DNA of 21,236 nt from contig DBQZ01000015.1 of NCBI GenBank assembly GCA_002305435.1, positions 1-21,236 on the forward strand, written 5' to 3'. Origin of the DNA: Clostridiales bacterium UBA1381. Lineage in GTDB: Bacteria > Bacillota > Clostridia > UBA1381. A program made the translations under genes and the position numbers. Below, one piece after another: positions 7,207-14,328 of the stretch. The stretch's first letter is position 1. Each line of letters opens with the position of its first letter. The notes under the pieces were generated by a model that was not told where the DNA came from, ran no database searches, and worked only from the letters and a program-made list of their open reading frames with translations.

Positions 7207-8331
7207 ATGAGGATACTGCATACCTCCGACTGGCATTTGGGTATACAGCTGCACGGTTTATCGCTGATAGAATCGCAGCGTCAGTTTATTGAAGAATTGA
7301 TTGAGATAATAGAAGAGTATAAGGTGGAGTTGGTGATAATCGCCGGGGATATTTTTGACAGCGCAGTATCAAGCCGTGACGCAATAGCCCTTTATGATAG
7401 CGCAATGACTAAGATATGCGGTGAACATGGGATACCGGCGGTCGTGATTGCCGGCAACCACGACGGTGCGGAGCGGCTTGCATCCTGTTCGGCTCTTATG
7501 CAGAAAGCAGGTCTATACGTGGTCGGCAGGATTTCTCAGGGGATAGGGCGGCTCGAGTTTGGGAACGTACATATATACCCTGTGCCGTATTTCCATAAGG
7601 ATGAGGTGTCTGCACTGTATCCCGGCGTTAAGATAAACACGTATAATGAAGCGATGAAGCTTTTGTGCGGATCGGTTAAGCTTGATAAAGAAGCGTATAA
7701 TATAGCTGTTGCCCATGTGTTTGCAGAAGGGGCGGCGGTTTCTGAGAGCGACCGTTCGGCAGCGGTGGGGACGATTACAAGCGTTGATACGTCATCATTT
7801 GCGGGCTTTGATTATACCGCTCTGGGACATTTGCACAGGGCGCAGTATCCGTCAAAAAATGTCCGCTACAGCGGAACGCCGCTTAAATATTCATTTGCGG
7901 AGGCGGAACATAAAAAATCCGTGACGCTTATAGATACTGATGCGGCTAAGATTACAGAGATTGATATAAAGCAGCCGAGGGATCTGCGCACGATACGGGG
8001 AAGCTATGACGAGGTAGCAAAAACGGCGGCAGAAATATCAGGATGTGAAGATTACGTGCGGATAGAATTTTCCGACATCTTCCCCTCGCAGCAGACGCTT
8101 TTTACGTTCCGTGAATACCTGCCGTTTTTGTTGTCGGTGACAGGGACTGTGGCAGAGGATGAAAATGACGGCGAGTATTCGCTCAGCATAGCTGAGGTGG
8201 AGAGCTTTTCCGCAGGAGAGCTTATGGAAAAATTCTACAGCGAAATAACCGGAGAAGCTCCGGAGGATATTCAGACGGAACAGTTTTTGAAGGCAATGGA
8301 GGAAACATTGTCGGAGTGCGAGAGGATGTGA
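7207..8331 (+). CDS. sbcD: SbcD, exonuclease SbcCD subunit D (Mre11-like nuclease)
   Basis: SbcD is the metal-dependent nuclease half of the SbcCD complex, which cuts hairpins and processes DNA ends blocked by protein. The 374-residue protein shows the calcineurin-like phosphoesterase motifs in order: SDWHLG with D8 and H10, AGDIFD with D48, GNHDGAERL with N84 and H85, then VAHVF, and ALGHLH with the last metal histidines. Length fits bacterial SbcD. The start is the ATG at 7207, giving the canonical MRILHTSDWHLG; a TTG just before it would add only one residue. Ribosome site AAAGGGG lies seven bases upstream. sbcC follows after ten bases, the usual gene pair. Confidence 0.97.
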   Translation: MRILHTSDWHLGIQLHGLSLIESQRQFIEELIEIIEEYKVELVIIAGDIFDSAVSSRDAIALYDSAMTKICGEHGIPAVVIAGNHDGAERLASCSALMQKAGLYVVGRISQGIGRLEFGNVHIYPVPYFHKDEVSALYPGVKINTYNEAMKLLCGSVKLDKEAYNIAVAHVFAEGAAVSESDRSAAVGTITSVDTSSFAGFDYTALGHLHRAQYPSKNVRYSGTPLKYSFAEAEHKKSVTLIDTDAAKITEIDIKQPRDLRTIRGSYDEVAKTAAEISGCEDYVRIEFSDIFPSQQTLFTFREYLPFLLSVTGTVAEDENDGEYSLSIAEVESFSAGELMEKFYSEITGEAPEDIQTEQFLKAMEETLSECERM

Positions 8332-8341
8332 GGAGAGAGCT

Positions 8342-10939
8342 TTGCGGCCGATATTATTAAAACTCTCAGCGTTTGGCCCTTACGTTGAGGAGCAGACTAT
8401 CGATTTTTCAGATTTTTACGAGAGCGGGCTTTTTTTGATAAACGGGGAAACCGGCAGCGGCAAGACGGCTATACTTGACGCCATAACGTACGCTCTCTAC
8501 GGCAAAAGCAGCGGTGGGAGCCGTGGTGAGCTTATTGATATGCGCTGCCAGCTGGCGGGTGAGGACGCAGTATGCAGCGTGGATTTTACATTCATGGTGA
8601 ACGGGCGCAGATACCGGTTTTACAGGCGGCTTGTACCAAAAAGGAAGCGTGGCGGCGGATTTTCCGGCTATAACAGTGAGCAGAACGCTCTTTTGTGCAA
8701 GGAGGAAAATGAGGAGCCGTTATTGGAAAAGGTTACCGTCAAGGCGATGGCTGAAAAGGCGGAGGAGCTTATCGGGCTTAGTGAGGCGCAGTTCAGGCAG
8801 GTAATGATACTGCCGCAGGGGCAGTTTGAAAGATTCCTTATGTCGCCGTCTGACGAAAAGGAGAAAATACTTACAACGCTTTTCGACACAGGACGCTGGC
8901 AGAGGGCGGCGGAGCTTTTGAAAAAACGGGCGAATGAGGAAAGCGCCCGTATAAAAAGCGAGGATGAAAGCATAAAGCGCAGTCTTGAGGAATACTGCGT
9001 AGATAATGTCGCCGGACTTGAAAAGCAGATAGAGGAACGTGCAGAGAAGCTTGAGCAAACGGAAAAAGAGCTTGAAGCGCTCCGGAAACGATCAGCAGAG
9101 CTGAGAACCCGCTTGGAAGCACAGAAGCTCATATTGGGATTGTTTGAACGGCTGGATAGGTCAGAGCGGGAGATAGCGTCTCTTGACAGGAAGAGGCCTC
9201 AGATGGAGGAGAAAAAGGAGTGGCTTAAGCGCACTTCTATAGCAAGGACTATAGGTCAGTATTACAATGCATATAAAGCGTCTGCCGAAAGGGCAGAGAA
9301 GAGCCGTTCTGCATATGAAAAAGCAAAGACCGATAAAAAAAGGCTCGAAAACGAGCTTAAAACAGCAGAAAAGGATTTGGCAGAGCTTACCGGCTGTGAA
9401 GCGGAAATGGCAAAGACTCGTGAACGGCTGATAAAGCTGGAAGCTGTTCCCTCACGTTTGGCAGCGGCCGAGAAAGAGCAGCAGCGTCTGCTGAGGGAGC
9501 TTAAAAGGCTGCAAAAGGACAGCGGGGAATGTGCAGCCACTTTATCCGCAGCACAGGAGGAATATGGCAGGAAGAGGGAACAGTTTTTCGCAGGCCTTGA
9601 GGGTATGATAGCAGCCTCCCTTGAGGAGGGTAAGCCGTGTCCTGTATGCGGAAGCGTTCATCATCCCTTACCAGCGCCGCCGGAAGAATATTCGGTATCG
9701 AAAGAGGAGCTTTCAGACGTAGGCGACCGTGCGGCGGAGCTTTCTGCAAAAGCTGAGGAGCTAAAACATAAGGGACAGCTTACACAAGCCTTTTTAAAAA
9801 AAGCGGAAGATGAGATAAAGCTGGCATTATCGGAAATTGCGGACGGTGATTTTGCCGGAGTTACAGATGCTGCTGTTTTGGAAAAACAGCTTAAGAACAG
9901 GAAGGCAGAGACCGAGGAATATTTCCGCAGGTTGGAAAAGCAAAAACAGGTATATTCCTCGCTTTTATCAAAGAATGAAGCCTCAGATGAGACATTGAAG
10001 CTGTATCTCTCCAGATTTAATCAGGACAGGGAAGAAAAAGAGAGGGACGAGAGGATATTGGCGGAGAAAATGGAAGGCAGTATCTTTTCTTCCTACGATG
10101 AATTAGAGCTATATTTGATAGACAGCAGCGAGGAAGAGGCTATTGCCGAGGAAATAACCAGGTACGAGGTAGACTGCGCTTCTGCAAAAAAAGAAGCGGA
10201 GGAATTGAAAAAACAGCTCGAGGGCGCAAACCGTCCGGAGATAGCCCCTCTTGAAAAGGAAGCAAGAGCTGCGGAGAACGACTGCATAGCCACGGAAAAG
10301 ACAGCAGCCGTTGAAAAGAACACGATTGAAAGAATATCAAAGGAAGCCGCACAGCTCAAACGCCGTTCGGAAAAGCTGTCGTCACGCAAGGCGGCCTTTG
10401 ATAAGGACTACAGCTTTGCAAAAATACTCTGCGGCGAAAATCCAAAGGGGATAAGTCTTGAAAGGTACGTTCTGGGCGTAATGCTGTCAGCCGTAATTGT
10501 GGAGGCGAACCGTATGTTAAAAACCGTCTACGACGGACGATACAGCCTTTGCCGGCGTACGGAAAAGGTCGGCAGGAAGCGTGCAGCCGGACTTGATATA
10601 GACGTACTGGACAGATTGTCGGGAGAAAGGCGGCCGGTGTCCACGCTTTCAGGCGGTGAGAAATTTTTGGTATCACTGTCGCTGTCACTTTCGCTTTCGT
10701 CTGTGGTAAGCCGCCAGTCGGGCGGTGTGGCTATGGAAACGGTGTTTATAGACGAGGGCTTCGGCACGCTCGATGCGGCTACCGTATCCGATGCGCTTTC
10801 GCTTTTGGCGGAGCTTCGCAGCCGCGGGGGCTTGGTGGGTATAATATCGCATATAGGGTTTTTGAAGGAAAGTATACCTATGCAGATAACGGTAAAAAAG
10901 ACCGGCAGAGGAAGCATTTGCCGGATAGCAGGAGTGTGA
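8342..10939 (+). CDS. sbcC: SbcC, exonuclease SbcCD subunit C (Rad50-like ATPase)
   Basis: SbcC is the ATPase/tether partner of SbcD. The 865-residue protein has an N-terminal ATPase lobe with Walker A GETGSGKT (35-42) and the Q-loop region MILPQGQFERFL. Two long coiled-coil arms rich in Glu, Lys and Leu span roughly 190-425 and 450-690. They flank the zinc hook CPVCG (C433 and C436), which dimerises complexes. The C-terminal lobe holds the ABC signature LSGGE (769-773), Walker B VFIDEG (801-806) and D-loop FGTLDAATV. It is somewhat shorter than E. coli SbcC, as is common in Firmicutes. The start is TTG at 8342, six bases after AGGAG (8331-8335), giving the expected MRPILLKLSAFGPY. A run of four Ser-Leu pairs follows the signature motif. 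Confidence 0.96.
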   Translation: MRPILLKLSAFGPYVEEQTIDFSDFYESGLFLINGETGSGKTAILDAITYALYGKSSGGSRGELIDMRCQLAGEDAVCSVDFTFMVNGRRYRFYRRLVPKRKRGGGFSGYNSEQNALLCKEENEEPLLEKVTVKAMAEKAEELIGLSEAQFRQVMILPQGQFERFLMSPSDEKEKILTTLFDTGRWQRAAELLKKRANEESARIKSEDESIKRSLEEYCVDNVAGLEKQIEERAEKLEQTEKELEALRKRSAELRTRLEAQKLILGLFERLDRSEREIASLDRKRPQMEEKKEWLKRTSIARTIGQYYNAYKASAERAEKSRSAYEKAKTDKKRLENELKTAEKDLAELTGCEAEMAKTRERLIKLEAVPSRLAAAEKEQQRLLRELKRLQKDSGECAATLSAAQEEYGRKREQFFAGLEGMIAASLEEGKPCPVCGSVHHPLPAPPEEYSVSKEELSDVGDRAAELSAKAEELKHKGQLTQAFLKKAEDEIKLALSEIADGDFAGVTDAAVLEKQLKNRKAETEEYFRRLEKQKQVYSSLLSKNEASDETLKLYLSRFNQDREEKERDERILAEKMEGSIFSSYDELELYLIDSSEEEAIAEEITRYEVDCASAKKEAEELKKQLEGANRPEIAPLEKEARAAENDCIATEKTAAVEKNTIERISKEAAQLKRRSEKLSSRKAAFDKDYSFAKILCGENPKGISLERYVLGVMLSAVIVEANRMLKTVYDGRYSLCRRTEKVGRKRAAGLDIDVLDRLSGERRPVSTLSGGEKFLVSLSLSLSLSSVVSRQSGGVAMETVFIDEGFGTLDAATVSDALSLLAELRSRGGLVGIISHIGFLKESIPMQITVKKTGRGSICRIAGV

Positions 10940-10943
10940 AGCA

Positions 10944-11444
10944 GTGATACATATATATACCGGAGACGGACAGGGAAAAACAAGCGCCGCTGTTGGGCTT
11001 TGTCTGAGAATGATAGGTAGTGGCGGGCGTGTGTTATTATTTCAGTTTTTGAAAAACCACACCTCCGGGGAGATAACGGTTCTTAAAAAGGCGGGAGCGG
11101 TCGTGCCGGAAACGATTGAAAAAGTAAAGTTCACCCGTGATATGACGGATGAAGAAAAGGCGGAGCTTGCGCTTTTTTATGAACGGAAGCTTGCGGAAAT
11201 AGCGGCAGAGGAAAAATCCTTCGATATGATGCTCTTGGATGAGACAGCGGCGGCGGTGAATAAGGGCTTTCTCAAAGAGGAGGCAGTTATAGAGCTTATA
11301 GAAAACGCTTCCTGCGAGATAATACTTACCGGACGGGAGATGCCGGAGAGAATAATGGAGCTTGGCGATTATATAAGCGAGATAAAAAAGGTACGCCATC
11401 CTTTTGATAAGGGTATAAAAGCCAGAAAAGGGATTGAATTTTAA
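10944..11444 (+). CDS. cobO: Corrinoid adenosyltransferase, CobO/BtuR (CobA) family
   Basis: The family adenosylates cob(I)alamin or cob(I)yrinic acid a,c-diamide using ATP, producing the coenzyme B12 form. The 166-residue protein starts with the characteristic P-loop IYTGDGQGKTSAAVGL (residues 4-19). It has the conserved acidic strand MLLDE followed by a TAAAVNKGFL helix (many relatives have EI in place of ET), ILTGREMPE, and the family ending HPFDKGIKARKGIEF. It starts with GTG at 10944, nine bases after AGGAG (10930-10934) inside the end of sbcC. No other cobalamin gene lies in the window, so it may serve salvage of corrinoids or a remote pathway. Position after sbcC implies shared transcription. 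Confidence 0.9.
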   Translation: MIHIYTGDGQGKTSAAVGLCLRMIGSGGRVLLFQFLKNHTSGEITVLKKAGAVVPETIEKVKFTRDMTDEEKAELALFYERKLAEIAAEEKSFDMMLLDETAAAVNKGFLKEEAVIELIENASCEIILTGREMPERIMELGDYISEIKKVRHPFDKGIKARKGIEF

Positions 11445-11472
11445 TGATAACAAAAGAAATATACGGTTTTTG

Positions 11473-11501
11473 TTGCAATTGTGTAAAAACTATGATATAA
11501 T
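11473..11501 (+). promoter_or_regulatory. Sigma-A promoter for the GH13 gene
   Basis: TTGCAA (11473-11478) and a perfect TATAAT (11496-11501) are spaced by 17 bases, with transcription expected near 11508 and a leader of about 43 bases. A weak AT-rich inverted repeat, AACAAAA (11449-11455) with TTTTGTT (11468-11474), lies between cobO and the -10 and overlaps the -35. I see no convincing catabolite-repression (cre) site in the 106-base gap. Confidence 0.8.
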
Positions 11502-11550
11502 ATTACCATAATTGGTGAAGATAACAACACAAATTAAAGGAGGACACATT

Positions 11551-12861
11551 ATGTGGGCTGACAAAAGCGTAATTTATCAAATATATCCCCTGGGTTTCTG
11601 TGGGGCGCCGTTCGAGAATGACGGCGTACAGGAGAGCCGAATATTAAAGGTTATAGATTGGATAGATCATATCAAATCGCTCAATGCGGACACTATATAT
11701 TTCTCGCCGCTGTTTGAATCGGACACTCACGGCTATAACACACGTGATTATACAAAGATTGACTGCCGTCTGGGAACGAATGAGGATTTTAAAAAGGTTT
11801 GCCAGAAGCTGCATGAGAACGGGATACGTATACTTTTGGACGGCGTGTTCAACCATGTTGGCAGAGGGTTTTGGGCATTTCAGGATGTGCTGAAAAACCG
11901 TGAGGCATCGCCGTATAAGGACTGGTTCTGCATAAATTTCGGCGGCAATTCGGGCTATAATGACGGGCTGTGGTATGAAGGCTGGGAAGGCCATTACGAT
12001 CTGGTAAAACTGAATCTGCACAATAACGAGGTAGTGGAATATATTTTCTCCTGCATAAAGGGCTGGATAGATGAATTTGATATTGACGGACTGCGGCTTG
12101 ATGTTGCGTACTGTCTTGACAAGGAGTTTCTGAAGCGGTTACGGCGGTTCGTTGACGGACAAAAGGCGGAATTTTTCCTGTTGGGAGAACTTCTGCACGG
12201 GGATTACAACCAGTTTGTAAATCCTGAAATGCTCGATTCATGTACAAATTATGAATGTTATAAGGGCGTGTACTCTTCGTTCAACAGCATGAATATGTTT
12301 GAGATAGTACATTCTCTCTTAAGGCAGTTCGGACCTGAGAACTGGACTTTGTACCGTGGTAAGCATCTATTGAGTTTTGTGGACAACCACGATGTCACCA
12401 GAATAGCAAGCATCCTCACGAACGAGAAACATCTGCCGCTTGCTTATGCGATGATATTCGGCATGCCCGGAATACCGCAGGTGTACTACGGCAGCGAATG
12501 GGGAGCAAAAGCGAGAAAGGAAGAAGGCGATCCGGCACTCAGAGCCTGCTTTGATGAGCCGGTTGAAAATGAGCTTACAAAGTGGATAGCCGCCCTGGCA
12601 AAGGCTCACCGTGAAAGCGACGCTCTTTGCAACGGTTCATTCCGTTCGGTAGTCCTGCAGAATAAGCATTGCATATTTGAGAGAAAGACCGATACAGAGC
12701 GTGTATTGGTGGCGATTAACGCAGATGCAGAACCGGTTACGGTGCATTTTGACGCCGGCTGCGGTATGGCAGTAGATCTGATAAGCGGAAAAGAGCATGA
12801 TTTCGGCGGCGGAAGCGAACTGGAGCCGTATTCGGCATATTTCTGGAAGATGGAAAAATGA
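11551..12861 (+). CDS. Cytoplasmic GH13 alpha-amylase family glycosidase
   Basis: This 436-residue enzyme carries the GH13 (beta/alpha)8 barrel and all four conserved regions: I DGVFNH (D97), II GLRLDVA (nucleophile D184), III LLGELLHGD (acid/base E213) and IV FVDNHD (D281). Members hydrolyse or transfer alpha-1,4/1,6-glucosidic bonds in starch fragments, maltodextrins or related oligosaccharides. It lacks a signal peptide and the N-terminal starch-binding domain of neopullulanase-type enzymes, with the barrel starting at residue 4. It therefore probably acts inside the cell on imported oligosaccharides. A short beta-rich C-terminal domain is present (ERKTDTERVLVAINADAEPV). The ATG at 11551 is preceded by AAGGAGG (11537-11543); an upstream in-frame GTG at 11512 lacks such a site. 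Exact specificity is unknown. Confidence 0.92.
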   Translation: MWADKSVIYQIYPLGFCGAPFENDGVQESRILKVIDWIDHIKSLNADTIYFSPLFESDTHGYNTRDYTKIDCRLGTNEDFKKVCQKLHENGIRILLDGVFNHVGRGFWAFQDVLKNREASPYKDWFCINFGGNSGYNDGLWYEGWEGHYDLVKLNLHNNEVVEYIFSCIKGWIDEFDIDGLRLDVAYCLDKEFLKRLRRFVDGQKAEFFLLGELLHGDYNQFVNPEMLDSCTNYECYKGVYSSFNSMNMFEIVHSLLRQFGPENWTLYRGKHLLSFVDNHDVTRIASILTNEKHLPLAYAMIFGMPGIPQVYYGSEWGAKARKEEGDPALRACFDEPVENELTKWIAALAKAHRESDALCNGSFRSVVLQNKHCIFERKTDTERVLVAINADAEPVTVHFDAGCGMAVDLISGKEHDFGGGSELEPYSAYFWKMEK

Positions 12862-12877
12862 GAAAGGAGAGGCGCCA

Positions 12878-14203
12878 ATGGTAAACAAAGAGCCTGACGA
12901 TGATAAAAAATTCAAGCTCTCGGGCGCAAGGAAATATTTTAATATCGGCATTACGGCATTTTTGGTTATAGTATGCAGCCTGATATTCTTTTTCTTCCTG
13001 TTCAGGCTCGGCGGGATAGCGGATTTCTGCTTAAAGCTTTTAGGCATATTACAGCCGGTGCTGTTCGGTCTGTTTTTTGCATATCTGTTAAATCCGCTGA
13101 TGAAGAGGATAGAGGGCGGGATAAAACGCCTTTTAATGGGGAAAAAACTCGGCAAATTCCATCCGGTGAAGTATTCAAGAGGAATGAGTATATTTGCAGC
13201 CTTATTGATAGTTGGACTTTTAATATACTTCTTAACAGCGATGCTGATACCGGGGTTGGTGACAAGTATTGCCACATTGGCTGCGGAGCTGCCGGAAAAA
13301 CTTGATTACGGCATACAGAAGCTGTGGGCGTATTTGGGCAGTGATGAGCAGATAGCCGCCTACGTAAACAACGCAATCGTGCAAATAACGACTTATACCG
13401 ACACATGGCTCAGAAACGATCTTTTAGGTCAATTGCAGAACTGGATAAATATAGTCGCAAGCAGTGTAAAAGATGTAGGCGTTACTACGATGAACCTCTT
13501 AATCGGGCTGATAGTATCGGTATATGTCCTCGGCAGCAAGGAACGGTTTATCGGACAGTTTAAAAAGGCTGCTTACACGGTTTTCAATGAGCGGTATGCA
13601 AACGCCGCCATAGATTTGGTAAGGCAGGCAAACAGCATATTCGGTGGGTATATAATCGGCAAGCTGATAAGCTCTGCTTGCATAGGCGTGGTATGCTTTT
13701 TAGGGATGACGATTTTTGGAATGCACTATGCGGTTTTAATAAGCACTATAGTGGCGATAACAAACGTGATCCCGTTTTTCGGACCGTATATCGGCGGTAT
13801 ACCGAGCGCACTTCTGCTTGTGCTTACCGACCCGATGGAGGGTGTGTATTTTGTAATTTTCCTGATAGTTCTCCAGCAGCTTGAGGGGAATATTCTCGAA
13901 CCGAAAATAGTCGGAAGCTCACTGGGACTTTCGGCGTTCTGGGTGATATTTGCCATACTTCTCGGAGGCGGGCTGTTTGGTATAATCGGCCTGATACTCG
14001 GCGTACCCGTTCTATCGCTGATATTCTATGTTCTGGGGATATTCACCGACAAAATGCTGGGGAAGAAAGATCTCCCAAAGGATTCTAAGGAGTATGTGCG
14101 GATAGACAAAATAAACGATGGGAATATAACGTATATCCCGCCGGACAGACCGAAAAAACGGACGAAAAAAAGATTTAGGATGCGTAAGAATATTAAAAAA
14201 TGA
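12878..14203 (+). CDS. AI-2E/PerM-family transporter
   Basis: The 441-residue polytopic membrane protein belongs to the AI-2E (PerM/YdiK/TqsA) family, whose members export small molecules or act in ion or signal transport; assignments to autoinducer-2 are often unproven. Hydrophobic segments lie near residues 23-44, 53-73, 104-126, 205-224, and several in 255-395. A soluble amphipathic region lies between about 130 and 200. The family motif AITNVIPFFGPYIGGIPSALL and NILEPKIVGSSLGLSAFW are both present. The C-terminal tail of about 50 residues is strongly basic and ends in KKRTKKRFRMRKNIKK, presumably cytoplasmic. The start is the ATG at 12878 with AAGGAG at 12864-12869; the frame stays open upstream into the amylase gene, but that part has no ribosome site. 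It follows the GH13 gene by 16 bases, so it is likely co-transcribed. Confidence 0.9.
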   Translation: MVNKEPDDDKKFKLSGARKYFNIGITAFLVIVCSLIFFFFLFRLGGIADFCLKLLGILQPVLFGLFFAYLLNPLMKRIEGGIKRLLMGKKLGKFHPVKYSRGMSIFAALLIVGLLIYFLTAMLIPGLVTSIATLAAELPEKLDYGIQKLWAYLGSDEQIAAYVNNAIVQITTYTDTWLRNDLLGQLQNWINIVASSVKDVGVTTMNLLIGLIVSVYVLGSKERFIGQFKKAAYTVFNERYANAAIDLVRQANSIFGGYIIGKLISSACIGVVCFLGMTIFGMHYAVLISTIVAITNVIPFFGPYIGGIPSALLLVLTDPMEGVYFVIFLIVLQQLEGNILEPKIVGSSLGLSAFWVIFAILLGGGLFGIIGLILGVPVLSLIFYVLGIFTDKMLGKKDLPKDSKEYVRIDKINDGNITYIPPDRPKKRTKKRFRMRKNIKK

Positions 14204-14207
14204 GATT

Positions 14208-14237
14208 TTGCCGGAAGCCGCAGCTGGTTTCCGGCAA
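14208..14237 (+). terminator. Strong hairpin after the AI-2E gene, no clear T-tract
   Basis: TTGCCGGAA (14208-14216) pairs perfectly with TTCCGGCAA (14229-14237), and GCC/GGT extends the stem to 12 pairs around a six-base loop GCAGCT. What follows is TACGTGTGTTT, not a run of T, so termination may be partial; it could instead protect the upstream mRNA end or allow readthrough into the rhamnosidase gene. I see no strong promoter in 14238-14302. Confidence 0.5.
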
Positions 14238-14259
14238 TACGTGTGTTTAAGGAAAAATT

Positions 14260-14328
14260 ATGAAAATGAAAGCTGTACCGGACGGCGGAATGGAGATAAT
14301 GTATGGAAATATATGCAATACAGACTGA
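14260..14328 (+). CDS. Possible 22-residue leader ORF overlapping the rhamnosidase start
   Basis: ATG at 14260 is preceded by AAGGA (14249-14253) at good spacing and opens a 22-codon frame (MKMKAVPDGG...) that ends with TGA at 14326-14328, 26 bases inside the next gene and in a different frame. It could couple translation to the rhamnosidase or be chance. It matches nothing I know. Confidence 0.25.
   Translation: MKMKAVPDGGMEIMYGNICNTD

Noticed and set aside
11449..11474. AT-rich inverted repeat between cobO and the GH13 promoter as a terminator.
   Set aside because: Seven A/T-dominated pairs with a loop of about 12 bases make a weak stem, and it overlaps the -35 element; support is insufficient for a terminator call.
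12797..12877. In-frame 27-residue upstream extension of the AI-2E protein overlapping the amylase gene.
   Set aside because: It lacks a ribosome site and overlaps a clearly coding region; ATG 12878 has AAGGAG at good spacing and gives the typical N-terminus.
12637..13275. A 212-codon minus-strand open frame across the amylase/AI-2E junction.
   Set aside because: It lies antisense to two recognised genes on the plus strand and has no family resemblance.
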